Below, one piece after another: positions 25,294-34,741 of a DNA stretch of 64,000 nt (position 1 is the stretch's first letter; every line of letters starts with the position of its first letter). The notes under the pieces were generated by a model that was not told where the DNA came from, searched no databases, and saw nothing but the letters and a program-made list of their open reading frames with translations. Source of the DNA: Chloracidobacterium sp. Lineage in GTDB: Bacteria; Acidobacteriota; Blastocatellia; Pyrinomonadales; Pyrinomonadaceae. The translations under genes and the position numbers were made by a program. The stretch spans positions 62,001 to 126,000 of the forward strand of contig JADKKB010000001.1 in assembly GCA_016720705.1 (NCBI GenBank), written 5' to 3'.

Positions 25294-26649
25294 ATGAAAG
25301 CTCCGCTAGTTGCCATCATCGGCCGGCCGAATGTCGGAAAATCAACCCTTTTCAATCGCCTCACCGGTAGCCGAAAGGCTATCGTCGGCGATGAACCCGG
25401 GATCACGCGCGACCGTATGTTCGGTGAGGTCGAATGGAAAGCCCAAATGTTTCGCCTCGTCGACACCGGCGGTATCGTGCCTGATGACGACGCGATCATC
25501 CCTGCGAATATATTCAAGCAAGCATCGCACGCGATCGAAGAGTCAGTTGCCATTATATGGGTTCTTGACACGCGTGCCGGCATCACTCCACTTGATGAAG
25601 AGCTCGGAGTTTTGCTCAGAAATACCGGAAAGCCGATAATCATTGCTGCCAACAAGGTCGAGTCACGTACCGTTGAGAATGAGGCCGGCGAATTCTACCA
25701 ATTTGGTTTTGAAATGTCGCCGATCTCTGCCGAACACGGGACCGGCGTCGGCGATCTGCTTGACCTGGTTTTTGATCACCTTGTTTTTGAAGATGAGAAT
25801 GACGAAGCCGAAAAGCCTAGAGAGATCAGACTCGCTATCATCGGGCGGCCTAATGTCGGTAAGTCGTCGTTGCTGAATAAACTGCTTGGCGAAGAGCGCG
25901 TTATCGTATCGCCGATCGCCGGTACGACGCGTGATGCGATCGATACGTATCTGACCGCCGATGGTAAGGACTATATGATCATCGATACCGCGGGAATAAG
26001 ACGTAAAGGCAAAACCACCGAGATGGCAGAAAAGCTGTCTGTCATAATGGCCCGAAAAGCTCTGGAACGGGCCGACGTTGCGATCATTGTCATCGATGCT
26101 GTCGAGGGTGTTACAAACCTTGATGCTAATATTGCGGGTTATGCTGTCGACTCCGGATGCTCGGTGATCATTGTTGTCAATAAATGGGACGCGCTCGAAG
26201 AAAAAGAGACCAATACGATCTACGAATTTGAACGAACGCTCCGAATGGCGATGAAATTCCTCGATTGGGCACCGATCGTTACCATATCTGCATTGACCGG
26301 ACAGCGAGTGACCAAGATCTTGCCGCTTGTGGCACAGGCCCACGCCGCACGAAATTTGCGTATCCAGACCTCAAGGCTAAATAGATTTTTCGAAGATTCC
26401 ATCTCTCAGCCAAAAGGCGGAACAGCCCCGGCACCCGTAAAGGGAGGATTTTCGCGTCTCAAGGTTCAGTTTTTGACGCAGGCCGGTATCCGACCGCCGC
26501 TATTCATTCTCTTCACGTCCGGCGGTAACAAGGCCGGGCTTCATTTCTCATATTTGAGATATATTGAAAACCAGTTGCGGAGTGAATTTGACTTCTTTGG
26601 AACGCCGGTCCGTCTTGTGGAGCGACATAAGATGCGAGAGAAAAAGTAA
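25294..26649 (+). CDS. der: Ribosome-assembly GTPase Der (EngA)
   Basis: 451 residues, the normal length. Two tandem G domains are complete: the first with GRPNVGKST (10-18), DTGG and NKVE, the second with GRPNVGKSS, DTAG and NKWD. The C-terminal KH-like domain includes PVKGGFSRLKVQFLTQAGIRPP. Der is needed for maturation of the 50S subunit. It starts 45 bp after a terminator; TATTCT lies seven bases before the ATG and no ribosome-binding site is visible, so a very short leader is possible. Confidence 0.97.
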   Translation: MKAPLVAIIGRPNVGKSTLFNRLTGSRKAIVGDEPGITRDRMFGEVEWKAQMFRLVDTGGIVPDDDAIIPANIFKQASHAIEESVAIIWVLDTRAGITPLDEELGVLLRNTGKPIIIAANKVESRTVENEAGEFYQFGFEMSPISAEHGTGVGDLLDLVFDHLVFEDENDEAEKPREIRLAIIGRPNVGKSSLLNKLLGEERVIVSPIAGTTRDAIDTYLTADGKDYMIIDTAGIRRKGKTTEMAEKLSVIMARKALERADVAIIVIDAVEGVTNLDANIAGYAVDSGCSVIIVVNKWDALEEKETNTIYEFERTLRMAMKFLDWAPIVTISALTGQRVTKILPLVAQAHAARNLRIQTSRLNRFFEDSISQPKGGTAPAPVKGGFSRLKVQFLTQAGIRPPLFILFTSGGNKAGLHFSYLRYIENQLRSEFDFFGTPVRLVERHKMREKK

Positions 26650-26714
26650 ATAGTCGGCGTTCTGAAACTTGCATTCGCAGGACTTAATTGCTATCCAATA
26701 CGAACCACTTTTGA

Positions 26715-28190
26715 ATGGAAATTATACTTCTTACCGTCAGATTAGTGCTCTCAGCGGTCTTTGGTATCGCCGGTGTCGCAAAACTGGTCGACCCCGAAGG
26801 CTCGCGTAAAGCGATGCTAGGTTTTGGCCTGCCGACATTCGCCGCCGGGCCTGCCGCAATTTTCCTGCCGATATTGGAGATCGCTATCGCCTTTTCATTG
26901 ATGTTCGTGGATACGTCGTGGCCGGGTGCGATAGCCGGCAGTATTTTGCTGGCAATGTTTTTGGCTGGGATGATCTACCAATTGATAAAGGGAAACGCTC
27001 CGGACTGTCATTGTTTCGGCCAACTGCATAGCGAACCCGTCGGCATTAGCTCGCTGGTCCGTAATGTCGTGCTTTTCGCTCTCGCGTTATGGCTTGTGAT
27101 CGGCGGGGCAAAGGCCCAGGGAATGGATCTGGCGAATGTTGGGACATCGACGCTCGTGGTCTTTTTCGGCACGGCAATTTTGGCAATGATGGTTGCGATC
27201 ATCGGTCGACAGAGCCAACATTCGGCGGCCCAGACAGCGTTGATGCGACGGATCGAAATGGTTGAATTGATGGCCGGCGAAGGCGGCACGGTCGATCGAA
27301 AGCACGCGGGAAGCCCGAGCGACGGCCTGCCGATGGGCGCATTTGTGCCGGATATGCCGCTGGAAGATAGTCGCGGCCAAATTATTTCGACAAGGTCGGT
27401 CGTATCGGAAGGCTTGCCGACGATCCTGTTTTTCATAAGTCCGGCGTGCTCGCCGTGTAAGGCACTTTTGCCGCGGATGAACGAGTGGGCTACGGACTTG
27501 TCAGATAAGATAAAGATCGCGTTCGTCAGTTCCGGTGCGATCGCCGTGAATTCCGAGATCTTCGGTGAACTTAACGGGCGGACGATGCTCCGGCAAAAGG
27601 ATCGTGAGTTTGCCGATTCAATGAACGCCAGATGGACGCCTTCGGCAATTTTTATCGATAGACACGGTAAGGTTGCAAGCCACGTCGCAGCGGGCGACAC
27701 TGCCATTGCGGAACTTGTCGAACGAGCACGAAGTAGCGACCTCGATGCCGAGCGACTCCATATCAAAGACGGCGATAGCGATAGTTCGGCTAAACCGAAC
27801 GAGATCGGGACGAAACTGCCGGAGTTCGCTCTCACGGCGATAGATGGGCGTGAAGTCAGTTCATCAGGTATAGACCGTCAGACGCTGATCGCCTTTTGGA
27901 GTCCCTCGTGTCCTCATTGCAGTAAGATGGCCGAGGATCTTCGCAAATGGGATTCGCAGAAAGGACCGCAGGATCCGGATCTTCTGTTATTTTCAGATGG
28001 CGATTTAGAACTGCATTCAGGCCTAGGGCTAACATCGCCCGTAGTTTTAGATAAGGGATACGTTGTCGCAGCGACACTCGGAATGCACGGTACACCGTCG
28101 GCTATAATGATCGACGAAAGTGGTCGGTATGCGTCTGAGATCGCTATCGGAGCACCAAATATCTGGGCCCTGATCGATAAGAAAGTATAG
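26715..28190 (+). CDS. MauE-like membrane domain fused to two thioredoxin-like domains
   Basis: 491 residues in three parts. Residues 1-160 are a four-span MauE/DoxX-like domain containing the motif C98-H-C100-F-G, typical of MauE-type proteins. Residues about 205-345 are a TlpA/redoxin-like domain with active site C245-S-P-C248 (FFISPACSPCKALLPRM). Residues about 365-490 are a second one with C399-P-H-C402 (FWSPSCPHCSKMAEDL). MauE-like proteins are thought to pass reducing equivalents across the membrane, so this looks like a one-chain disulfide or electron relay with two extracytoplasmic redox modules. It ends 5 bp before tgt. Fusion of MauE with one thioredoxin is known; the double version is less usual. 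Confidence 0.85.
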   Translation: MEIILLTVRLVLSAVFGIAGVAKLVDPEGSRKAMLGFGLPTFAAGPAAIFLPILEIAIAFSLMFVDTSWPGAIAGSILLAMFLAGMIYQLIKGNAPDCHCFGQLHSEPVGISSLVRNVVLFALALWLVIGGAKAQGMDLANVGTSTLVVFFGTAILAMMVAIIGRQSQHSAAQTALMRRIEMVELMAGEGGTVDRKHAGSPSDGLPMGAFVPDMPLEDSRGQIISTRSVVSEGLPTILFFISPACSPCKALLPRMNEWATDLSDKIKIAFVSSGAIAVNSEIFGELNGRTMLRQKDREFADSMNARWTPSAIFIDRHGKVASHVAAGDTAIAELVERARSSDLDAERLHIKDGDSDSSAKPNEIGTKLPEFALTAIDGREVSSSGIDRQTLIAFWSPSCPHCSKMAEDLRKWDSQKGPQDPDLLLFSDGDLELHSGLGLTSPVVLDKGYVVAATLGMHGTPSAIMIDESGRYASEIAIGAPNIWALIDKKV

Positions 28191-28195
28191 AAACA

Positions 28196-29377
28196 ATGGT
28201 AAGTCCGATCGATTGGCAAGTGACAGCCCAAGATGGTGAGGCTCGAACCGGTATTTTGCGAACGCGGCGTTCTGAAATTGAAACGCCGGTCTTTATGCCG
28301 GTCGGCACACAAGGTGCCTTAAAAGGGGTTCGTTTTGAATGGCTTGAGGACGAAATGGACGCCCGCGTCATCCTTGCCAACACATACCATCTTTTTCTGC
28401 GGCCCGGTGTCGATATTATTCGCGAATTGGGCGGATTGCACCGCTTTTCGTCTTGGAACCGATCGCTATTGACGGATTCCGGCGGATTTCAAGTCTTCTC
28501 GCTTACCGATCTGAGAAAGCTTTCCGAGGACGGTGTCGAATTTTGCTCGCATATCGACGGTACGAAGTATTTTTTGTCGCCGGAAGTTTCGATGGAAATA
28601 CAGGCTGCACTGGGATCGGACATAGTGATGGTATTCGATGAATGTCCGCCCGGTGACGCCGGAGTCGACGCGACCCGTAAAAGCCTAGAGTTGACCGCAA
28701 GATGGGCGAGGCGTTCCAAAGATCGCTTTGACGAGCTTCAGGCCACCGGAATGGATAGCGGCTATCTTGAGGTGAACGGGTCGGGTATAACGCAGGCACT
28801 ATTTGGAATTGTCCAGGGAGCGGGCCATTTAGAGCTCAGGACCGAGAGCCTCGAACGAACCGTCGAGATCGGATTCGACGGATACGCGATCGGCGGATTG
28901 AGTGTCGGTGAAGAAAAGTCTGTTATGTACGAGGTGCTCGACCACCTTGCCCCCAAGATGCCGGCCGATGCACCACGATATTTAATGGGAGTCGGCACGC
29001 CCGAGGATCTCATCGAAGGGGTGAATTGCGGTGTCGATATGTTCGATTGCGTTATTCCGACGCGCAACGGACGGACGGGAAGTGCCTTTACCTCGAGGGG
29101 AAAGCTCAATATCCGCAATGCAAAATTCGCGAGAAATGATGGCCCGCTCGACCCGGAATGCACCTGCTCGGTGTGCAAGCGATATTCGCTGGGCTATCTA
29201 CGTCATTTGTATCAAGTGGGCGAGATGAACGCCGCGATCCTTATCTCGCATCACAACGTCGCATTCTTTCTAAATACGATGCGAAGTGTGCGAGCGGCCA
29301 TCAAGGATGGCGAATTTCAAGATTTTCGCCGCAAATTTTTAGAAGGACTTAAAGCAAACGGGGCCGAGAGCGTTTGA
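28196..29377 (+). CDS. tgt: tRNA-guanine transglycosylase
   Basis: 393 residues. Clear motifs: TDSGGFQVFSL with the catalytic Asp region, GIVQGA, GYAIGGLSVGE, DMFDCVIPTRNGR with the nucleophile Asp, and the zinc site CTCSVC ... H near the C-terminus. It exchanges guanine 34 for a queuine precursor in tRNAs for Asp, Asn, His and Tyr. It begins 5 bp after the MauE-thioredoxin gene and precedes yajC-secD-secF, the order found in many bacteria. Confidence 0.97.
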   Translation: MVSPIDWQVTAQDGEARTGILRTRRSEIETPVFMPVGTQGALKGVRFEWLEDEMDARVILANTYHLFLRPGVDIIRELGGLHRFSSWNRSLLTDSGGFQVFSLTDLRKLSEDGVEFCSHIDGTKYFLSPEVSMEIQAALGSDIVMVFDECPPGDAGVDATRKSLELTARWARRSKDRFDELQATGMDSGYLEVNGSGITQALFGIVQGAGHLELRTESLERTVEIGFDGYAIGGLSVGEEKSVMYEVLDHLAPKMPADAPRYLMGVGTPEDLIEGVNCGVDMFDCVIPTRNGRTGSAFTSRGKLNIRNAKFARNDGPLDPECTCSVCKRYSLGYLRHLYQVGEMNAAILISHHNVAFFLNTMRSVRAAIKDGEFQDFRRKFLEGLKANGAESV

Positions 29378-29431
29378 TAATACTCTATCAAATGTATATC
29401 ATTACGTTTTTGTCTTTAGGCAGTATAAACA

Positions 29432-29734
29432 ATGAACAATTTAGTGCTCTTTTTTCAAGATGCCGGCGGCGGTGGCAGTATCCTCTGGACACTACTTCCT
29501 TTCGTCTTTATCTTCGGTATTTTCTACTTTTTGGTCATCCTTCCGCAGAAGAAGCAGAAACAGAAGCTTCAGGAAATGATCGCTGAACTCAAGATCAACG
29601 ATGAGGTCGTCACCAATGGCGGACTTATCGGTAAGATCAAAGAGGTCAAAGAAACCAGCTTTATTATTCAAAGCGCTGAAAAGTCGTTTTTGGAAGTTGG
29701 TAAGAGTGCGGTTGTTGGCCGTAAGGCGGAATAA
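29432..29734 (+). CDS. yajC: Preprotein translocase accessory subunit YajC
   Basis: 100 residues. One membrane span (about 18-38, ILWTLLPFVFIFGIFYFLVILP) is followed by the family signature QKKQKQKLQEMIAELKINDEVVTNGGLIGKI. YajC associates with SecDF in the Sec holotranslocon. It is 25 bp upstream of secD. Confidence 0.95.
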   Translation: MNNLVLFFQDAGGGGSILWTLLPFVFIFGIFYFLVILPQKKQKQKLQEMIAELKINDEVVTNGGLIGKIKEVKETSFIIQSAEKSFLEVGKSAVVGRKAE

Positions 29735-29759
29735 GGATTAGCTCTACGCGTATTTAGTA

Positions 29760-31451
29760 ATGAAGAACAAAGGTTTGTGGATCAGAACTTTCGTTATCCT
29801 GGCGATCACGCTCTCCGGGGTATATCTCGTTTTTGGCCCTCGCAGAGTGCCTGTTGCCAGCGATTTTAGCTGGACCGGCATTAAGGCGAATTTGGCTGAG
29901 AACATAAATCTGGGGCTCGATCTGAAAGGCGGCTCGCATCTCGTGATGCGTGTCAAAACTGACGATTACCTCAAAACGCTGACGGAAAATAACGGCCAGG
30001 CCGCACTCACGACGGCTCAGGATGCCCAATTGCCCGCAACTGCTTACACCGTAAAGACCGATAACGGCAGCTACTCTGTTAATCTGACACTTTCTGATCC
30101 GTCGCAGCAGCAAGCAGTGATCGACGAAATTAAGAAAAAGGTCGATTTTTCGGCCTGGACCCAGAGCAGCAGCGGTAACGACATCGTTTGGTCATTGCCC
30201 AATCAGGCTCAGGATCAAATGAAGCGCCAAGCCGTCGATCAGGCGTTAAAGATCATCGAGAGTCGGATAAATGCGTTCGGCGTTAAGGAGCCGACACTCC
30301 AGAAGCACGGTTCTGATACTTCGGGTCAGATATTGCTGCAGATGCCGGGTGTCGATGACCCCGAACGCGTCAAGAAGTTGATTGGTGCTGAATCTAATCT
30401 TTCACTCGCAAAGATCGTCAGCCCGCCAAATCCCTCGCCGGTGCAGACATACCCGACGAAAGAGGCGGCACTGCAGTCGATCGGCGGTGCGGAGACACAA
30501 ACTCGGAAAGTCTATCCTTACGCGGATCGCGACGAACCGTCTGCTGCCGGAACGGCTAAGACCGACCCGGCCGCAAAGGTTAGCAGGTTTGTAGTTGTTG
30601 AGTATCCGTCGGTTGTGGACGGTAGCGAACTTCGTGAAGCTAACGCGGTTTCACGTACGGGCAGCGAAGGCGATTATCAGATATCGTTCTCGTTCAAACC
30701 CGGCGGTGCTCAGAAATTTGGCGATTGGACCGGAAAGAACATCAATAATTATATGGCCGTACTCCTGAACGGAGAGGTCAAATCAGCGGCGTTCATCAAA
30801 TCGCAGATCTTTGATTCAGGCGAGATCTCTGGGAAGTTTACCAAGACCTCGGCGGAGGATCTGGCGTTGACGCTGAAGTCAGGTGCACTGCCGGCAAAGA
30901 TCGAGTATCAGGAAGAACGTACGGTCGGGCCAAGCTTGGGTGCTGATTCGATCAAGGCGGGTGTCGAGGCATCGATCGGCGGAATGGCGTTCGTAATTGT
31001 CTTTATGCTCATCTACTATCGCGGATCAGGTGTCAATGCGGTCATCGCTTTGATTATGAATATGCTCCTGACGATGGCGGCACTGATCGTGATCAAATCG
31101 ACGCTGACTCTGCCAGGTATCGCCGGACTTATTTTGGGCGTCGGTATGGCCGTTGACTCGAACGTACTTATTTTCGAGCGAATTCGTGAAGAATTAAAGG
31201 CCGGTAAATCGATCGCCGACTCTATCGGATTGGGCTTTGACAAAGCGTTTATTACCATCATCGACACCCACATCACGACGATCATCTCATCGGCGATCTT
31301 GTACCTATACGGTTCGGGACCGATCCGCGGATTTGCCGTAACACTCGTTTTGGGGCTTTTGATCAATCTGTTCTCGGCTGTATTTGTCTCGAGGACCATC
31401 TTCATGTGGCTACTTCATCGTAACCCCAAAATGGAGAAACTTAGTATTTAA
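29760..31451 (+). CDS. secD: Protein translocase subunit SecD
   Basis: 563 residues. The N-terminal span is followed by GLDLKGGSHLVMRV (the D1 motif), a large periplasmic domain (about 40-370) and the C-terminal RND-type block of five spans with GLILGVGMAVDSNVLIFERIREE (D4 motif) and GFDKAFITIIDTHITTIIS. With SecF it uses the proton gradient to pull exported proteins through SecYEG. Confidence 0.97.
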   Translation: MKNKGLWIRTFVILAITLSGVYLVFGPRRVPVASDFSWTGIKANLAENINLGLDLKGGSHLVMRVKTDDYLKTLTENNGQAALTTAQDAQLPATAYTVKTDNGSYSVNLTLSDPSQQQAVIDEIKKKVDFSAWTQSSSGNDIVWSLPNQAQDQMKRQAVDQALKIIESRINAFGVKEPTLQKHGSDTSGQILLQMPGVDDPERVKKLIGAESNLSLAKIVSPPNPSPVQTYPTKEAALQSIGGAETQTRKVYPYADRDEPSAAGTAKTDPAAKVSRFVVVEYPSVVDGSELREANAVSRTGSEGDYQISFSFKPGGAQKFGDWTGKNINNYMAVLLNGEVKSAAFIKSQIFDSGEISGKFTKTSAEDLALTLKSGALPAKIEYQEERTVGPSLGADSIKAGVEASIGGMAFVIVFMLIYYRGSGVNAVIALIMNMLLTMAALIVIKSTLTLPGIAGLILGVGMAVDSNVLIFERIREELKAGKSIADSIGLGFDKAFITIIDTHITTIISSAILYLYGSGPIRGFAVTLVLGLLINLFSAVFVSRTIFMWLLHRNPKMEKLSI

Positions 31452-31486
31452 TCGACTGCCGGCATTTGTTGCCGGGCAAACTAAAG

Positions 31487-32590
31487 ATGTTAGAAATTTT
31501 CAAGAATATCAATGTTGATTGGATGGGCTTGCGAAAGCCACTGATCTTTTTGTCGATCGCGATCCTGTTTGCAGGTTTGTTTTCGGCTGTTGGGCGGCAA
31601 GTGTCGCCGGGCGGGACTGAAGCGTTCAATCTGGGCGTCGACTTTCAGGGTGGAACCGTTATTACGGCAAAATTCCGCAACAAACCCGCCGAGGACGATA
31701 TCCGCAACGCCCTCCAGGGCCAGAATATCGCAGACGCTGTGATCCAGTCGTCGTTGGATAAGCAAGACGAGGTCTTGATCAAGGTGCCGCTTTTCGAGGG
31801 ATTATCCACGGAAGTTCCGGCGGATGGCACGAATACAACTGGTGCAAACGCAACACAGGTCAATGCTGGTCGGGAAATGGTAAAGAAGGCGTTAGACACC
31901 TTCGGTAAGGAAGCTGAAGCCGGCAAAAGGCTGGCGGACGATGAAGCCGCGGCGTACCAGATCGTTGGAACCGACTCGGTCGGGCCTGTCGCGGGTGCTC
32001 AGTTGCGAAATCAGGCCGTCATCGCGACGTTGCTCGGTCTCGTGGGCATCCTGCTGTACATCGCTTTCCGATACGATTGGACATATGCCGCCGGTGCGGT
32101 CATCGCTGTGTTCCACGATGTTCTGATCACACTTGCTTTCTTCTCGGTATTCCAATGGGAAATCAGCCTGACCGTTTTGGCAGCATTGCTAACGCTTGTC
32201 GGATTTTCGGTTAACGACTCGATCGTGATCTTCGACCGAATCCGCGAAAATCTTACGCTCGACCGCAACAAGCCGATATACCAGCTTACCAACGATTCGA
32301 TCAATCAGACGATGTCGCGAACGATCGTAACTAATGGACTTGTGTTTTTGGCTGTTTTGGCACTTGTGCTGTTCGGCGGCGAGGTGCTCCGAGGGTTTTC
32401 GCTGGCACTATTTGTCGGTTCGATCACCGGAACGTATTCTACTATCGCAATCGCAAGTCCGATCGCGATCTGGTGGCAGGGAAAGATCGGAAATTCAAGA
32501 GTCAAGGATGTTTCGATTCCCCAATCGGGTACGGAAAAGATGGCTTCGGCCTCCCGCCGCTCGGTCACGCGTCGACCTGTAACTAGGTAG
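31487..32590 (+). CDS. secF: Protein translocase subunit SecF
   Basis: 367 residues from ATG 31487; the in-frame TTG at 31466 adds only seven residues and is less likely. Motifs: NLGVDFQGGTVITAKF at the N-terminus, VGPVAGAQLRNQAVIATLLG before the membrane block, and GFSVNDSIVIFDRIREN and NQTMSRTIVTNG within it. The C-terminal tail is basic and rich in Arg and Ser. It is the last gene of tgt-yajC-secD-secF. Confidence 0.96.
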   Translation: MLEIFKNINVDWMGLRKPLIFLSIAILFAGLFSAVGRQVSPGGTEAFNLGVDFQGGTVITAKFRNKPAEDDIRNALQGQNIADAVIQSSLDKQDEVLIKVPLFEGLSTEVPADGTNTTGANATQVNAGREMVKKALDTFGKEAEAGKRLADDEAAAYQIVGTDSVGPVAGAQLRNQAVIATLLGLVGILLYIAFRYDWTYAAGAVIAVFHDVLITLAFFSVFQWEISLTVLAALLTLVGFSVNDSIVIFDRIRENLTLDRNKPIYQLTNDSINQTMSRTIVTNGLVFLAVLALVLFGGEVLRGFSLALFVGSITGTYSTIAIASPIAIWWQGKIGNSRVKDVSIPQSGTEKMASASRRSVTRRPVTR

Positions 32591-32604
32591 AATGGCGACA
32601 ATTG

Positions 32605-32661
32605 CGGCCGCGATTTGAGACTAACGGACCAAGGTTCGTTTTAAGACTTGGATCGCGGCTG
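32605..32661 (+). terminator. Nested hairpin after secF, candidate terminator
   Basis: Inner stem AACGGACC (32623-32630) with GGTTCGTT (32633-32640), one G-U pair, running into TTTT. It is enclosed by an outer 10-bp stem (32605-32614 with 32652-32661). The inner part can act as a weak intrinsic terminator; the outer stem suggests a larger folded RNA. Confidence 0.55.
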
Positions 32662-32710
32662 ATTTATTTGAAAAAAGTTGGCATTTTGTCCATAAACGCC
32701 TTTGTTATTC

Positions 32711-32739
32711 TTGACTTTCCAATTCTAAACTTTTAGACT
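32711..32739 (+). promoter_or_regulatory. Candidate promoter of the tonB-exb operon, TTGACT-N17-TAGACT
   Basis: TTGACT (32711-32716) and TAGACT (32734-32739) are 17 bp apart. Transcription would start near 32746 and leave a leader of about 280 nt before tonB at 33029, in which no gene is supported. The 438 bp from secF to tonB otherwise hold only the nested hairpin. Confidence 0.4.
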
Positions 32740-33028
32740 TCATTTCGTTGCTGGTCAATTTAATGTTCGTGTCTGCGTTTTTCCGTATTCGTTTTGCGAA
32801 TCAGTTAGGGAATTAGTAGTACTTTTGTATGTTTGACCCGCAAGAGTCTCGATTGTCCGCACTTGATGTCAAAAAAACAGTATTCGGAAATTCAGCAGCA
32901 CGCGATTTGAGATCGATACGTTAAGTGTCTCTTACAACGCGTGTCTCAGTTTGTTTCATCGAAGTAATTGTAAGGTTTCGTAACCCTTGACCTAACATTT
33001 GGCACCGGAAAAAAAGGGAGGAAGTAAA

Positions 33029-33844
33029 ATGCTTGATCAATTAGTTGAATCAAAAAATAATTCTCAGGAAAATAAGCGCCGTGGCGAGTTCCTGTTAGCG
33101 ACTTTCGTAATCGCCGTGACGGCTCTCTTGGGTGCCTGGACCTATAGCCTTTTCGCAAAGGATTACGGAATGGGGTCCGGCGACCTTGAGTTGTCGACGC
33201 TTGTCGCTCCGCCGCCACCGGCGGAAGAGCCGGAGCCGGAGCCCGAAAAGCAGCCGGAGAAGAAGCAGGCCGAACCGGACGTCGACGTTCGTAAGGAGCT
33301 GATTCAGAATATGAATGCGTCGCCCAAGGTGCCGGATCAGATAAGCACGGTCAAGAGCAATATTCCGCAGATGCGCGAAGACCGCTTGACCAAGATCGGA
33401 ACCACGAACTCTGATACCGGAGCCAAGGTTGATCCAGGTGCAGCACGCGTGGTCAATAGCGGTGGAACTCAGGGGATCTCTACCGGAACCGGCAACAATG
33501 CCGCCGGAGATGACGGTGACGACGCTCCGCCGCCGCCACCCAAGGCAACGCCTAAGCCTGCACCTAAAACTGTGTCAGGCGGTGTTCTGAACGGTAAGGC
33601 CACGAGCCTGCCTAAGCCTGGCTATCCGCCGGCAGCCAAAGCCGTCCGGGCATCGGGTGCAGTTAGTGTACAGGTTTTGATCGACGAGTCGGGCCGCGTG
33701 GTCTCGGCAAGCGCAGTTAGCGGGCATCCATTGCTCCGGGCCGCTGCCGAAGGTGCCGCACGAGGTGCTCGTTTCAGTCCGACGCTGCTTTCCGGCCAGG
33801 CCGTAAAAGTTTCGGGCGTGATCACATATAACTTTGTCCCGTAG
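33029..33844 (+). CDS. tonB: TonB-type energy transducer
   Basis: 271 residues from ATG 33029, fixed by GGGAGGA at 33016-33022; a TTG at 32999 would include that site in the coding region. One N-terminal span (about 20-40, FLLATFVIAVTALLGAWTYSLF), a Pro/Glu-rich linker (APPPPAEEPEPEPEKQPEKK), a second Pro/Ala stretch, and a C-terminal TonB domain (PKPGYPPAAKAVRASGAVSV ... GVITYNF). It carries proton-motive energy from ExbB-ExbD to outer-membrane transporters. It heads the operon tonB-exbB-exbD-exbD. Confidence 0.93.
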   Translation: MLDQLVESKNNSQENKRRGEFLLATFVIAVTALLGAWTYSLFAKDYGMGSGDLELSTLVAPPPPAEEPEPEPEKQPEKKQAEPDVDVRKELIQNMNASPKVPDQISTVKSNIPQMREDRLTKIGTTNSDTGAKVDPGAARVVNSGGTQGISTGTGNNAAGDDGDDAPPPPPKATPKPAPKTVSGGVLNGKATSLPKPGYPPAAKAVRASGAVSVQVLIDESGRVVSASAVSGHPLLRAAAEGAARGARFSPTLLSGQAVKVSGVITYNFVP

Positions 33845-33863
33845 GGGAACGTAATAGATCGAA

Positions 33864-33889
33864 GGTGCGGTATCGCAAGGTGCCGCACC
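33864..33889 (+). other. Intercistronic hairpin between tonB and exbB
   Basis: GGTGCGG (33864-33870) pairs with CCGCACC (33883-33889). No T run follows, so it is more likely an mRNA-processing or stabilising element than a terminator. Confidence 0.5.
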
Positions 33890-33950
33890 GCAAATGACAG
33901 TTTAATTTGCAATCAATTAAATTCTTTTTGATTTCTTTGGAGGAAAAATC

Positions 33951-34700
33951 ATGACATTTCTTGGCAGCCTGGTCGCATCGGACATTTCGGGCTTTTACTT
34001 ACTCTTTACCGGCGAGGGTGTCTCGTTTGGTATCTACGATATCGCAAAGAGCCTGACGGTTCCGGGTTGGGGCGTTATCATCACGCTTCTGATCCAGTCG
34101 GTCTATATGATCGCGGTCGGCATCGAACGCTGGTTGACCTATAACAAGGCTAAACAGCAGTCTCGCCAGTATGCTCCTAAAGTTGCTCAGGCACTTAAGA
34201 ACAGCAACATCGACGAAGCGATCAACATCAGCGACAAGCACAAAGATTCGCACCTTGCAATGGTGGTTTCGTCGGGCTTGAAGGAATTTGCCGCACACCA
34301 GGGCAATACCGACATCTCGGCTGATGAAATGGAAGCATCGAAGCGTGCTCTTGAGCGTGCGATCGCCGTGAAGACCGCCGAACTCAAACGCGGCCTTTCG
34401 GGTCTCGCAACCGTCGGTTCAACCGCACCGTTTGTCGGACTGTTTGGAACGGTGGTCGGTATCATCGGAGCTTTCCAGGCCCTCAAGACCAACGAATCAG
34501 CCGGTATCGGCGCCGTCGGTGGTGCTATCGCAGAAGCCCTGGTTGCTACGGCATTCGGTATTCTCGTAGCTATCCCGGCCGTTTGGTTGTTTAACTACTT
34601 CACGAACAAGGTCACTGGCTTTAGCGTTGAAATGGAAAACTCGGCCTCAGAATTGGTCGATTATTTCATCAAGCAGCGTGCTAAAAGCCTCCGCGGCTAA
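33951..34700 (+). CDS. exbB: ExbB/TolQ/MotA-family proton channel
   Basis: 249 residues, preceded by TGGAGGAAA. Three spans: about 38-57 (GWGVIITLLIQSVYMIAVGI), 160-182 (ATVGSTAPFVGLFGTVVGIIGAF) and 195-220 (AIAEALVATAFGILVAIPAVWLF), with the family motif TAPFVGLFGTVVGII. It forms the pentameric stator around an ExbD dimer. The neighbours tonB, exbD and exbD define the system. Confidence 0.95.
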   Translation: MTFLGSLVASDISGFYLLFTGEGVSFGIYDIAKSLTVPGWGVIITLLIQSVYMIAVGIERWLTYNKAKQQSRQYAPKVAQALKNSNIDEAINISDKHKDSHLAMVVSSGLKEFAAHQGNTDISADEMEASKRALERAIAVKTAELKRGLSGLATVGSTAPFVGLFGTVVGIIGAFQALKTNESAGIGAVGGAIAEALVATAFGILVAIPAVWLFNYFTNKVTGFSVEMENSASELVDYFIKQRAKSLRG

Positions 34701-34741
34701 ATTCGGGAACTTGGCGAGAGCCAACTAGGAGATTTACTGCT

